Origin: Candidatus Thalassolituus haligoni
GTDB lineage: Bacteria; Pseudomonadota; Gammaproteobacteria; Pseudomonadales; Oceanobacteraceae
NCBI RefSeq assembly: GCF_041222825.1
Contig: NZ_CP139482.1
Span: 3,138,001-3,202,000, forward strand
Direction of reading: 5' to 3'
Length of the DNA: 64,000 bases
Shown: piece by piece, positions 27,444-36,222 of the stretch
How the letters are laid out: every line of letters begins with the position of its first letter
Position numbering within the stretch: the stretch's first letter is position 1
Made by a program: the position numbers and the translations under genes
Notes under the pieces: model-generated
Databases searched by the model: none
What the model was told of the DNA's origin: nothing
What the model saw: the letters and a program-made list of their open reading frames with translations, nothing else

Positions 27444-28059
27444 CGGAACCTTCCTTAACGGGTTTGAGGTAACCGTGCTGATCAAGGTAGTCAATGACCT
27501 GTTGCGCGGCTTCTGGAATACTAACATCGTAGTTTTTAATATAAATTTCAGCGGCATCCGGTGCTTCGTAAGGCGAGTCAATACCGGTAAAGTCCTTGAT
27601 TTGCCCTGCTCGTGCCTTTTTGTAGAGACCTTTGGGATCACGGGTTTCACACACTTCTATCGGTGTGTCGATATGTACTTCGATGAATTCACCGTCTGAC
27701 AGCATTTGGCGAACCATCTCGCGATTGCTTTTGAACGGGGAAATAAACGCCGTCAGTACAATTAATCCGGCATCAACCATCAGATTGGCCACTTCCCCCA
27801 CCCGACGAATATTCTCGATGCGGTCTTCTTCGCTGAAGCCCAAATCGCCACACAAACGGTGCCGTACGTTATCACCGTCCATCAAGTAGGTGTGTTGCAG
27901 GCGTTCAGCCAGCATACTTTCAACCGCACCCGCGATAGTCGACTTGCCCGATCCGCTCAGGCCAGTAAACCAGAGCAGACAGGGACGCTGCTTTTTCATA
28001 TAAGAGCGAATGGACTTATCCACCGCATGATTGTGCCACACAATATTTTCGTTTTTCAC
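27427..28059 (-). CDS. cysC: Adenylylsulfate (APS) kinase
   Basis: 210 residues from a GTG at 28059, chosen because AAGGAG stands 6 bases upstream and the family N-terminus (NIVWHNHAV) begins just after. It phosphorylates APS to PAPS, the sulfate donor. P-loop: LWFTGLSGSGKSTIAGAVES. Also DGDNVRHRLCGDLGFSEEDR, AFISPFKSNREMVRQML and GLYKKARAGQIKDFTGIDSP. It begins 28 bp after the permease gene and overlaps cysQ. High confidence. Confidence 0.97.
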   Translation of the reverse strand: MKNENIVWHNHAVDKSIRSYMKKQRPCLLWFTGLSGSGKSTIAGAVESMLAERLQHTYLMDGDNVRHRLCGDLGFSEEDRIENIRRVGEVANLMVDAGLIVLTAFISPFKSNREMVRQMLSDGEFIEVHIDTPIEVCETRDPKGLYKKARAGQIKDFTGIDSPYEAPDAAEIYIKNYDVSIPEAAQQVIDYLDQHGYLKPVKEGSDAAIG

Positions 28060-28087
28060 TCTGGCTCCTTGTAAAAACGGCTCATCT

Positions 28088-29872
28088 CTAAAATGACCAG
28101 ACAACCGGTATAACACTGATGGAAGTGACCGCGACGATAATACTCAGCGGTGTCCCGAACTTAACGTAATCCATAAAACGATAGCCACCTGGCCCCATAA
28201 CCATCAAGTTGGTTTGGTAACCGGTTGGCGTCATAAAACTGGCGGAAGCCGCGACCATAACCGCAATGGCAAAGGGTTCGTAATTGACACCCAACACTTC
28301 GGCAGTACTTAAACATATCGGCAGCATAATGATGGCCGCAGCGTTGTTGGTCATCATTTCAGTCAGCAGCACTGTGGCCAGGTAAACGGCAATCAGTGCA
28401 CTGAGTGGCGAGTCTGCGACGGCCAGTAATCCACTGGCAATATCTTTGGCCAACCCCACTTTTTCAACGGCGGCTCCTAACCCGAAAGCACAGGCGACTA
28501 CCAGTAGTATTGAATAGTCAATCGATTTGCCTGCGTCTTCGTACGTGATGCATTTCATCGCCAACATGGCACCTGCTGCCGCTATCGAGCTGACAAGGAT
28601 ACTGGTCATTCCACTTCCAGAGGCGATCAGCATGACTGCAAATATCGCCAATGCGGGCAAAGCCTTGGTCTCATCCGCCAGAGGAGGGGTGCCGAGCTTG
28701 CTGACCAGCAGAAAATCCCGGCTATTACGATGACGCATTAAAAAACCTTTCTGGGCTTCTACCAGTAAAGTATCACCTTCACACAGGACAAGATCGCCCA
28801 ACTTTCCACGTAACCGCAGCCCGTGGCGCGATACGCTCAGTACGACGGCGCTGTAACGATGACGGAAGCGCGCTTCACGAATTGTCTGGCCAATCATTGG
28901 GTTGGAGGGTGAAAGTACGGCTTCGAACAGGCGTCGATCCGAACTGGAACCGTTCAGTTTAAAGCGTTGATCATTGGATAATACCAGGCCATGAATGTTA
29001 CGCAGCTCGAGCACAGATTCCGGACTACCGGCAAACACCAATCGGTCACCGGCCTCGAGTACAGTTCGTGGACGTACCGCAGAAATAATCTGTTCTTCCC
29101 GTTCAATTTCGACCAAGTACAATCCGGGCAAGTTACGTAGGCCTGCCTCTTGAATATTTTTACGTACCAGCTCGCTGCCGGGTTGAATCACCATTTCAAC
29201 CAAATATTCACGTACCTGGTCAAATTGCTCGACCGAGCTTTCTCTGTTTGGCAATAGGTAGCGTCCTGCAACCAGAATATAAATCAACCCCAGAACAGCA
29301 ACCGGAACCCCTACCCAGGCAATTTCAAACAGACCAAAGCCAGCGTATCCGCTTTGTTGCAGCATGCCGTCGACCACCAGATTGGTGCTGGTACCGATCA
29401 ATGTGCAGGTGCCACCAAGAATGGAAGCGTAACTGACGGGAATAAGAATACTGGACAGGCGAATGGAAAAGCGCTTGCTTTGGCTTTGCAGCAGCGTGGT
29501 GAACATCGCAACGACTGGGGTATTATTGACCACTGCGCTCAGAATCGTAGTGACAGGTAATACACGCAGACTGGCTGAGGTCTGATTTTTTGGGCTGCCG
29601 ACCATATAACGCCGCAACACCTGGGTAGCACCGGATTCTTTTAACCCACCAACCACGACGTATAACGCTGCAATGGTAAAGATGCCAGGGTTGGAAAAAC
29701 CGACAAATGCATCCGCTGGTGCCAGTACGCCACCAAGCAGCAACATCATCAGTGCCGCGGTAAACAGTTTTTCCGCCGAAGCCAGATTCAACGCCAAGCC
29801 CACCAGTACGACGGCGAGCAAACCGGCAACAAAAACAGCATCTATCAGACTGTTGCTGAGACCCAAGTCCAT
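28088..29872 (-). CDS. SLC13/DASS-family anion permease with two TrkA-C domains, probable sulfate importer
   Basis: 594 residues. Two blocks of membrane helices (about 1-200 and 400-594) flank two RCK_C/TrkA-C domains (about 205-380; for example NIQEAGLRNLPGLYLVEIER and LSPSNPMIGQTIREARFRHR). The family includes sodium-coupled sulfate and dicarboxylate carriers, and this form with internal TrkA-C domains is often found in sulfate-assimilation gene groups. The conserved tail has MVAASASFMTPTGYQTNLMV, with the SNT-like Na/anion site. Being the first gene before cysC, cysQ, cysD and cysN, it most likely imports sulfate. Substrate is inferred from context. Confidence 0.85.
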   Translation of the reverse strand: MDLGLSNSLIDAVFVAGLLAVVLVGLALNLASAEKLFTAALMMLLLGGVLAPADAFVGFSNPGIFTIAALYVVVGGLKESGATQVLRRYMVGSPKNQTSASLRVLPVTTILSAVVNNTPVVAMFTTLLQSQSKRFSIRLSSILIPVSYASILGGTCTLIGTSTNLVVDGMLQQSGYAGFGLFEIAWVGVPVAVLGLIYILVAGRYLLPNRESSVEQFDQVREYLVEMVIQPGSELVRKNIQEAGLRNLPGLYLVEIEREEQIISAVRPRTVLEAGDRLVFAGSPESVLELRNIHGLVLSNDQRFKLNGSSSDRRLFEAVLSPSNPMIGQTIREARFRHRYSAVVLSVSRHGLRLRGKLGDLVLCEGDTLLVEAQKGFLMRHRNSRDFLLVSKLGTPPLADETKALPALAIFAVMLIASGSGMTSILVSSIAAAGAMLAMKCITYEDAGKSIDYSILLVVACAFGLGAAVEKVGLAKDIASGLLAVADSPLSALIAVYLATVLLTEMMTNNAAAIIMLPICLSTAEVLGVNYEPFAIAVMVAASASFMTPTGYQTNLMVMGPGGYRFMDYVKFGTPLSIIVAVTSISVIPVVWSF

Positions 29873-30460
29873 AGTGATCGTAGTCCGTTAATTCGGGGCT
29901 TTAACAAGCCCTTTACTTCACCCGGTGCCGACGCAGGCATCGACACTCACTGTATTCCGTTGGCATCTTCCGCGAAACAGCCCTTACGCGGAATGATTTT
30001 GCTTGAACGAAGGCGCATTCTGCACGAACACAAGACAAATCTCCATGGTCTGTAAGAATTTGTAACAACCAAAATGCCTGCCAACTCTGTCACAGTTATA
30101 TTTTAGCTGGTTTGCCCAATTTGTAAGGTGGTCATATGGGATGAAATGGATAGTGCTTGGTGAAATGACCAAATTGACTGTTGTGGCCTCTGTCGCACAA
30201 CGTAGGGGATCTCTCGGAGCCCAATGATACTTTTTTGTTCCAACGCGAAAGCCAGCCAGAATACTTATTAATTTTCAATAAAATCAGTAGGTTAAATTAA
30301 AATTTTACGACTCATAAAGGTTGGTAGAACCGCCCTGGAAAACCGTCGGATTTTATTTGTGTAAATTTTCGGTATTTCTGCCGATTTCGCTATTCAGCGA
30401 TGCCAGCACAGGACTACTATCATCCGGTTCCTTAACATTCCTTTCACAGAGTTTACGATC
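29873..30460. other. 588-bp intergenic region between divergent genes
   Basis: It separates the sulfate gene train (minus) from the first alanine-rich secreted protein gene (plus), so promoters for both should be here. It holds an inverted repeat TTCCGCG/CGCGGAA (29968-29974 and 29987-29993) about 95-120 bp before the permease start, and a GGGCTT/AAGCCC pair close to that start. I saw no coding frame of substance and no certain promoter. Confidence 0.45.
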
Positions 30461-31099
30461 ATGCGCAAAATTCTACTGGGCGTCGCTATTGGTCTGAGCA
30501 GCATGACGGCTTCTGCCGCCATCACTGACTATCTGGCGACCATGACCTTGTCTGAAGCGTATTTGCAAGCATCCGCTGATTGCGGTGGCAGTTGTGATGC
30601 AGACATCGCAGCGGCATTGGTAGCTGCGGGTTACAGTGCCAGCGATATCATTGCAGCGGTCATTGCGTCCGGAATATCTCCGGCGGCGGCGATTGAAGCG
30701 GCAGCGGCGGCGGCGCTGGAAGCAGGGCTCAGCATCAATGATATTATGGCTGCGGTGGTACAAATTGATGGCGTCAGCGCGATGGATGCCATTGCCGGTG
30801 TCACCAGAGCAGCGGTGTCTCATAATGTCTCTGTTGCTGCCGTTATGCAGGCAGCCATTGCCGCCAGTATTCCAGCTGCCGTGGTAGTTGCTGGTGTTAT
30901 CAGCAGCGGTCAGTCCACGGCCGTTGTTCTGGCAGCCGCCACCAGTGTTGGTTTTGCTCCTTCTGTTATTACAGCAGGCCAGGCATTGGCAGCGACCACA
31001 GCAACGGGAGCTGGTACCAACACGAGTACAAGTACTAGAGGCGCAAACACAGGGACAAATACCAACAATACACCGCCTGCGACCAGCCCGACGGTGTAA
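30461..31099 (+). CDS. Secreted alanine-rich repeat protein, first paralogue
   Basis: 212 residues. A signal peptide (MRKILLGVAIGLSSMTASAA) is followed by ITDYLATMTLSEAYLQASAD, then a CGGSCDADI motif with two Cys (near residues 42 and 46), then six or seven imperfect helical repeats of 14-18 residues with the pattern V/I-S-x-x-D-I-hydrophobic-A-A-V-h-x-x-G (for example AGYSASDIIAAVIASG). Ala and Val dominate. The tail is Thr/Asn/Pro-rich and ends NNTPPATSPTV. I do not recognise the family. It is probably periplasmic or extracellular. It is followed by its own terminator and a close paralogue, then a ligase-like gene. Confidence 0.75.
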   Translation: MRKILLGVAIGLSSMTASAAITDYLATMTLSEAYLQASADCGGSCDADIAAALVAAGYSASDIIAAVIASGISPAAAIEAAAAAALEAGLSINDIMAAVVQIDGVSAMDAIAGVTRAAVSHNVSVAAVMQAAIAASIPAAVVVAGVISSGQSTAVVLAAATSVGFAPSVITAGQALAATTATGAGTNTSTSTRGANTGTNTNNTPPATSPTV

Positions 31100-31135
31100 A
31101 GAACTGTATAAACGAGTGCCGAGTAACGAGGTACT

Positions 31136-31157
31136 GCAGCAAGGATGCTGCGTTTTT
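31136..31157 (+). terminator. Intrinsic terminator after the first alanine-rich gene
   Basis: GCAGCA (31136-31141) pairs with TGCTGC (31146-31151) over a four-base loop and is followed by GTTTTT. It suggests the two paralogues are separate transcription units. Confidence 0.65.
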
Positions 31158-31318
31158 AGTCCTACAAGCCAACGATCTCGATTTTATAGCCACCGAACAA
31201 TCACGACTTATGGCTTTTATTGTGTAAAACCTGACCACTTTTAGGTAACCAGGCTTTGCAGCCACCTTACCCTGAGGGTACAATTGCCCAGACTTTTTAA
31301 TTCACAGGGATTACGACC

Positions 31319-31951
31319 ATGCGCAAAATTCTACTGGGTGCCATTATCGGCCTGAGCAGCATGACTGCTTCCGCTGCTATCACCGACTACTTGTCTACCA
31401 TGTCTTTGGCTGATGCTTACCTGCAGGCTTCTGCCGATTGTGGCGGCGCTTGTGATGCAGACATCGCCGCTGAATTGGCGGCTGCCGGCTACAGCGCCAG
31501 CGATATTATTGCTGCCGTTATCGCTTCTGGTGTGTCACCAGTGGCTGTTATTGAAGCAGCATCTGCCGCTGCTATTGAAGCGGGTGTTAGCGTGAACGAC
31601 ATCATGGCGGCTGTTGTACAAATTCCCGGCGTCAGCGCGAATGATGCGGTTGCTGGTGTGACTCAAGCAGCTGTTGCCAATAACGTTTCCGTTGCTGCTG
31701 TTATGCAGGCAGCGACTTCTGCCAACATCCCGGCTGAGGTTGTGGTTGCCGGTGTTGTGAGCAGTGGCCAGTCCGCTGCCGTTGTTGCATCTGCCGCTTC
31801 TGCTGCCGGTTTTGCTCCTTCTGTTGTTGCAGCAGGTACCGCATTGGCCTCTACTACAGCAACCGGTGCTGGTACTACCACGACTACAACGACTACCACC
31901 ACAAATACCAACAGCAACAACACTCCTCCGGCGACAAGCCCGACTGTGTAA
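31319..31951 (+). CDS. Secreted alanine-rich repeat protein, second paralogue
   Basis: 210 residues, clearly a duplicate of the preceding gene: the signal peptide (MRKILLGAIIGLSSMTASAA), the CGGACDADI motif, the repeat region (AGYSASDIIAAVIASGVSPV) and the end NNTPPATSPTV match closely. DNA before both start codons is also alike (ttcacag, then ttacga, then ATG). The differences lie mainly in the repeats and in the Thr tract (a run of eleven Thr broken by one or two residues near residue 190). Function unknown. The tail before the C-terminus may act as a flexible linker. Confidence 0.75.
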   Translation: MRKILLGAIIGLSSMTASAAITDYLSTMSLADAYLQASADCGGACDADIAAELAAAGYSASDIIAAVIASGVSPVAVIEAASAAAIEAGVSVNDIMAAVVQIPGVSANDAVAGVTQAAVANNVSVAAVMQAATSANIPAEVVVAGVVSSGQSAAVVASAASAAGFAPSVVAAGTALASTTATGAGTTTTTTTTTTNTNSNNTPPATSPTV

Positions 31952-31970
31952 TTGTTAGTGTTGGTTTTAA

Positions 31971-31997
31971 AAAGCCCGGTTTTCCGGGCTTTTTTTC
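31971..31997 (+). terminator. Strong intrinsic terminator after the second alanine-rich gene
   Basis: AAAGCCCGG (31971-31979) and CCGGGCTTT (31984-31992) form a nine-pair stem with a TTTT loop, followed by more T. The ligase-like gene begins 42 bp beyond, so it may need its own promoter or read-through. Confidence 0.85.
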
Positions 31998-32038
31998 GTT
32001 TGTTGCTTTAATACCGCTGCAAGAAGGACTGGCAGTAT

Positions 32039-33412
32039 ATGACTCGCTGGCGCGCTTATCTGTTTCTACTGTTTATTTTGCCGCTACCTATTGGTGGTTA
32101 TGCTGACTGGGCCTGGCCGCTGTACACCGCCCTGGCGTGCGGGTTGTTAGTGCTGGAGCTACGCTTGCGTGTCAATGATCTCTCAACCTTCCCGGCGGCT
32201 TTTGTACGCAGCCGCTGGCTCTGGGTCAGCTTACTGCTGATTCAGTTATGGGTTGGCGCACAGGCCGTGTGGGTAACTCCTGACCACTACGATACCTGGG
32301 TATATTTATTCAAGGGTCTGGGTTATGTCTGCTTTTTTATGCTGACGCTGCTGCTCTTAGACACCAATTTTCGTATCCAACAGGCGATTTGGACGGTGAT
32401 ATTGGCAGCCGCCTTTCAAGCCTTTTATGGCTCCCTAATGGTACTGACCGGCTGGGAATATGGTTTTTTTGCGGCCAAACACGCCTATATTGGTAACACG
32501 ACCGGCACTTTTGTAAATCGTAACCACATAGCGGGTTATCTTGAAATGGTACTGGCGCTGGGAATAGGCTTTTTACTGGCTCAGTCAACGGTTTATAAAG
32601 GGTCGCTGCGGCAGCGAGTACGCCAGGCCGTACAGATGTTACTAAGCAGTAAGGTAGTCCTGCGGCTGTTGCTGGCCATGATGGTGATTGCTCTGGTGAT
32701 GACCCGCTCACGCATGGGTAACACAGCGTTTTTTGCCAGTATGATGATTGCCGGTGCATTGGCCTTGCTGCTGATGCGGCATAAATCCAGATCCACCACC
32801 ATTCTGTTAGCCAGCCTGCTGATTATTGATATCGCCATCGTCGGGACGTTTTTTGGTGTCGACAAGGTTGCTGAACGTTTACAAAAAACATCTGTCGATA
32901 GTGAAAGCCGCGATGAAGTCGCACACGACAGTTTTGTTATGTGGCAGCAACAACCACTGGCTGGCATTGGTGCTGGCACCTTTCAAACCACTTTCCCGAA
33001 GTACAAATCCACTGATGTCACAGCAGTAAATGTTTATAACCACACCCACAACGACTACATTCAGTTTTTGGCTGAATTCGGTGCCCCGGCGTTTGTCATA
33101 CTGCTGATTGTGGTACTGATCTGTCTTTGGCGTGCCATCCGCGCCATGCGGGTGCGGCGTAGCGAGTTACTCAAGGGAGTGGGATTTGGTGCTACGATGG
33201 GCATCATCGCTATCGGGATACATTCCACGGTAGATTTTAATCTGCAAATACCTGCCAATGCCTATATGTTTATGTTTTTACTGGCATTAGCGAATATTGC
33301 CCGCTGGGCTGAACACGATCCCCGAGTTCATACCAACGCCCCCCGCACTCCCCGGCGCTCCAAGCGTCATGTTACACACGCAGCACACGCGACAACAACA
33401 GAGACACCCTGA
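32039..33412 (+). CDS. O-antigen ligase/polymerase family membrane protein (Wzy_C)
   Basis: 457 residues with about 12 membrane helices. The family loop is present: NRNHIAGYLEMVLALGIGF, then MTRSRMGNTAFFASMM, and the periplasmic loop with AGIGAGTFQTTFP and YNHTHNDYIQFLAEFG. The conserved H-NDY-L pattern is typical of WaaL, PglL and Wzy_C proteins. It could join polymer to lipid A, or polymerise or ligate sugars to proteins; these cannot be told apart here. The C-terminus is basic and cytoplasmic (RTPRRSKRHVTHAAHA). It starts just after the alanine-rich protein genes and is 2 bp from the phosphatase gene. Confidence 0.85.
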   Translation: MTRWRAYLFLLFILPLPIGGYADWAWPLYTALACGLLVLELRLRVNDLSTFPAAFVRSRWLWVSLLLIQLWVGAQAVWVTPDHYDTWVYLFKGLGYVCFFMLTLLLLDTNFRIQQAIWTVILAAAFQAFYGSLMVLTGWEYGFFAAKHAYIGNTTGTFVNRNHIAGYLEMVLALGIGFLLAQSTVYKGSLRQRVRQAVQMLLSSKVVLRLLLAMMVIALVMTRSRMGNTAFFASMMIAGALALLLMRHKSRSTTILLASLLIIDIAIVGTFFGVDKVAERLQKTSVDSESRDEVAHDSFVMWQQQPLAGIGAGTFQTTFPKYKSTDVTAVNVYNHTHNDYIQFLAEFGAPAFVILLIVVLICLWRAIRAMRVRRSELLKGVGFGATMGIIAIGIHSTVDFNLQIPANAYMFMFLLALANIARWAEHDPRVHTNAPRTPRRSKRHVTHAAHATTTETP

Positions 33413-33414
33413 TC

Positions 33415-34074
33415 ATGAAAGTACAAGCCAGACTATTACGCCTTGAAGCCAATCCGCAAGGACGTGATTTTGTTGTCGGTGATATCCATGGCCATGTTTC
33501 CAAGCTGATGGATCAGCTCAAGCAGCGACAGTTCAACCCGGAATACGACCGGGTTATTTGTGTTGGAGATCTGATCGACCGAGGCCCGGAATCACCTCAG
33601 GCGCTGGCACTGCTGGATCAGCCCTGGTTCTATTCGGTACTGGGCAATCACGAGTATCTTATGGTCTGTGCCATGAAGTACAAACAGAGTGAACAGCGCA
33701 TGACCTGGCTCAGCCACGGCGGTGACTGGATTGCCAGCACCTCACCCAGTGACTGGCCCGGCTGGTTCGACAAGATAGAACAACTGCCGCTGGCCATTGA
33801 AGTGACAGGAAAGACGGGCACTCGCTACGGCATTATTCACGCTGAATACCCGTTTTCTGACTGGGCAGACATCGAGCAGCTGGATGCCGATGAGGCACTG
33901 CGTACCATCTGGTCGCGGGCGCAATTCCAGCAGCGCTCTGAACAGGTGATTGATGGTATTGATGTGGTTATTCACGGCCACAATATCAGTGACGGCGAAT
34001 TACATCTTGGCAACAGAATGTATATTGAACCGGGGGTGTACCTGGGGAAAGATTTTATTATCAAGGAATTATAG
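33415..34074 (+). CDS. PPP-family metallophosphatase (PrpA/ApaH-like)
   Basis: 219 residues. The three metal-binding blocks are intact: VVGDIHGHVSKLMDQL, ICVGDLIDRGPESPQALALL and VLGNHEYLM, with a late GHN (VIHGHNISDG). This set is shared by bacterial PrpA/PrpB serine/threonine phosphatases and symmetrical Ap4A hydrolases. The length favours the PrpA-like group. It is 2 bp after the ligase-like gene. The substrate is not known. Confidence 0.88.
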   Translation: MKVQARLLRLEANPQGRDFVVGDIHGHVSKLMDQLKQRQFNPEYDRVICVGDLIDRGPESPQALALLDQPWFYSVLGNHEYLMVCAMKYKQSEQRMTWLSHGGDWIASTSPSDWPGWFDKIEQLPLAIEVTGKTGTRYGIIHAEYPFSDWADIEQLDADEALRTIWSRAQFQQRSEQVIDGIDVVIHGHNISDGELHLGNRMYIEPGVYLGKDFIIKEL

Positions 34075-34124
34075 CGTTCGATCGGTATTCTCTGCGTGCA
34101 GGCACCAGAAATCATCATTCCCCC

Positions 34125-34150
34125 AAGGGGTCTCCTGTCAAAGACCCTTT
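34125..34150. terminator. Possible bidirectional terminator hairpin
   Basis: AAGGGGTCT (34125-34133) pairs with AGACCCTTT (34142-34150) with one mismatch. It is in the 148-bp gap between the convergent phosphatase and lapD genes. T-richness is weak. Confidence 0.4.
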
Positions 34151-34222
34151 CTATCAAAGACCTATTCCCAAACGCCCAAACCGGTTTTCGCCGTTTTAAA
34201 TCGCTACTACCGTTATTTTTGC

Positions 34223-36211
34223 TCAGGAATCCGATTCTTCCAGCCACTGTTCTACCCCGGCAAGGCTGCCAAATGGGCGTGAATAATAATAACCACTGAT
34301 GCCATCGATGCCGCTTTGTCCGAGTTCGTCCACATCGGCTTCAACTTCAACCCCTTCACCCAACACCAGTAAATCCAGCTTGTGGCCGATTTGAATCATC
34401 GACTGAATAAAAAAGCGTTGATCCTGAGCCAAATGCAAACCCCGGTTAAGGCTGCCATCAATACGGACATACTCCAGCGGCAGACGCTTCATGTACGAGA
34501 ACGCCACCGTACCGGTACCAACCTGATCGATTCCCAGTACAACACCAAATGGACGGACGATACCTGCTAAGCGCACCAGCTCGGCTTCTGCATTACGAAC
34601 ACAATATTCCGGTACTTCCAGCGCCAGAAAATGGGCCTGCTGAGGATATTGGCGTATCAGCTGAACCAGGTCCTGATGAAAGGCATTATCAATCACAGAT
34701 GCTGGTGAAAGATTGATGCAAATCCGGGCATTCGACCTTAAAGGTTCATTCTGCAGCATCAGCATGACCTTGCGGATAACCGATATATCAAATGCAGCAG
34801 CCATTTGGTGTTGTTCTACCATCGGCCAGAACCGGGCTGCAGACATGCTCTGTCCATCCCGCTCAATACGACTGTACACCTCCAGTTGCAGCAGTTCCCG
34901 AGCATCGCCACGCGCCTTTATCACTGGCATAAATTGCAAGCTGAGATGGTTGTTTTGCAACACGGATTTGAGTAATGCCGACCACTGCCCACCGGTCAGT
35001 TCCGGCTGGCTGGCGCGATCTTCCTGATAGAGAATTGCGCGGGCGTGGGAATGACGTTGTGCCTGTCGCAAGGCGGCATCTGCACGGCTCAGCGCACTGC
35101 CCAGTACATCCTGATCACCCTGTAAAAATACCCCTCCAAGGTGAAAATTCAGCCCGGTTCGCTGATTCAGCGCCGTGGTTGCCAGCTGACCAAAGGCGCT
35201 TTGAAGCAGTTCGTCGGCGTGGCCTCGGCTGGCACAAGGCGCATACAATGCGAAATCGGCACCGGCATGGCGTCCGCAGACACTGTTCTGATATTCCAGA
35301 TGCCATTGTTGCAGCGATTGCGCCACCAGCTGGATCACATCGTCTCCGGCCTGTCGGCCTTCACGCTGGTTATATTCAGCAAAATGTTCGACTTGCAGCA
35401 GCATCAGTACGCCACTGTGCTCATCAGTGCCTTGTAATACATGATCCAGCCGCTGATCAAAACCGCGACGATTAAGCAACCCAGTGGCGGCATCGTGAAA
35501 TGACTCCTGCCGTAAACGCTCGGTGGTGGCTGACTGTTCGGTAAACAGTGCATGTAATTTGCTGACCATTTTATTCATCGCCAACACCATGCGCCGCAGC
35601 TCTCTGGCTCTGGGAATATTTTCCTGTATTTGCCAATCGCGCTCACAAATGGCCAGCGCCTGTTGTTCAACCCGCATTACCGGCTTGAATAACCAACCCA
35701 GCAGGATGTGTAACAAAGCCAGGCTGACCAGTAATACCAGCGCAAACCAGATGGCTTCGGCTTTTACCATGTCCCACATATCCCGATAAGCAAAGTCGGT
35801 GTGACTGCTAACCCGTACCGTGCCCAGCTGCTGCCAACCAACCATGACGTCTGCTTCTGCGGGAAGCATGTCAAACGTCACTTCGCTCATAAACCATTGC
35901 GGCGCTGGTGACTCGGACAGCGCCTGACGGGCGCGGCGATGGAGTTCGTTGCCACCAACACCGGTAAAGGTAATGTCGGCAAAAAAACCTCGATCAAAAA
36001 GCGCGTCGATCTGACGTGACAGCTCCACCGGATCCAGCCCATCGACACGAGACATCGACAGCGCCAGCGAGGTGGCGGCATCGTAGGCGCGGGCGTTCAG
36101 CTGTTGTTGAAAGCCATCTCTGCCATTCTTGACCGTCAGCAGCAAGCTGCCTGCCAGCAGCACGATCACAAGGGCGCTGGTGAGAAGGGAAAACTGTTGT
36201 CGAAGCGTCAT
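34223..36211 (-). CDS. lapD: LapD-type c-di-GMP receptor with degenerate GGDEF and EAL domains
   Basis: 662 residues. An N-terminal helix (about 10-30), a periplasmic domain of about 120 residues (LDPVELSRQIDALFDRGFFA), a second helix (about 150-172), HAMP, GGDEF and EAL follow in order. The GGDEF site reads GRHAGADFALYA and the EAL signature reads LQLEVYSRIERDG, so both activities should be lost, as in Pseudomonas LapD, which binds c-di-GMP and holds back LapG. It ends 12 bp from the lapG stop and the two genes point the same way. No LapA-type adhesin lies in the window. Confidence 0.92.
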   Translation of the reverse strand: MTLRQQFSLLTSALVIVLLAGSLLLTVKNGRDGFQQQLNARAYDAATSLALSMSRVDGLDPVELSRQIDALFDRGFFADITFTGVGGNELHRRARQALSESPAPQWFMSEVTFDMLPAEADVMVGWQQLGTVRVSSHTDFAYRDMWDMVKAEAIWFALVLLVSLALLHILLGWLFKPVMRVEQQALAICERDWQIQENIPRARELRRMVLAMNKMVSKLHALFTEQSATTERLRQESFHDAATGLLNRRGFDQRLDHVLQGTDEHSGVLMLLQVEHFAEYNQREGRQAGDDVIQLVAQSLQQWHLEYQNSVCGRHAGADFALYAPCASRGHADELLQSAFGQLATTALNQRTGLNFHLGGVFLQGDQDVLGSALSRADAALRQAQRHSHARAILYQEDRASQPELTGGQWSALLKSVLQNNHLSLQFMPVIKARGDARELLQLEVYSRIERDGQSMSAARFWPMVEQHQMAAAFDISVIRKVMLMLQNEPLRSNARICINLSPASVIDNAFHQDLVQLIRQYPQQAHFLALEVPEYCVRNAEAELVRLAGIVRPFGVVLGIDQVGTGTVAFSYMKRLPLEYVRIDGSLNRGLHLAQDQRFFIQSMIQIGHKLDLLVLGEGVEVEADVDELGQSGIDGISGYYYSRPFGSLAGVEQWLEESDS

Positions 36212-36222
36212 GGTTAAATTCC

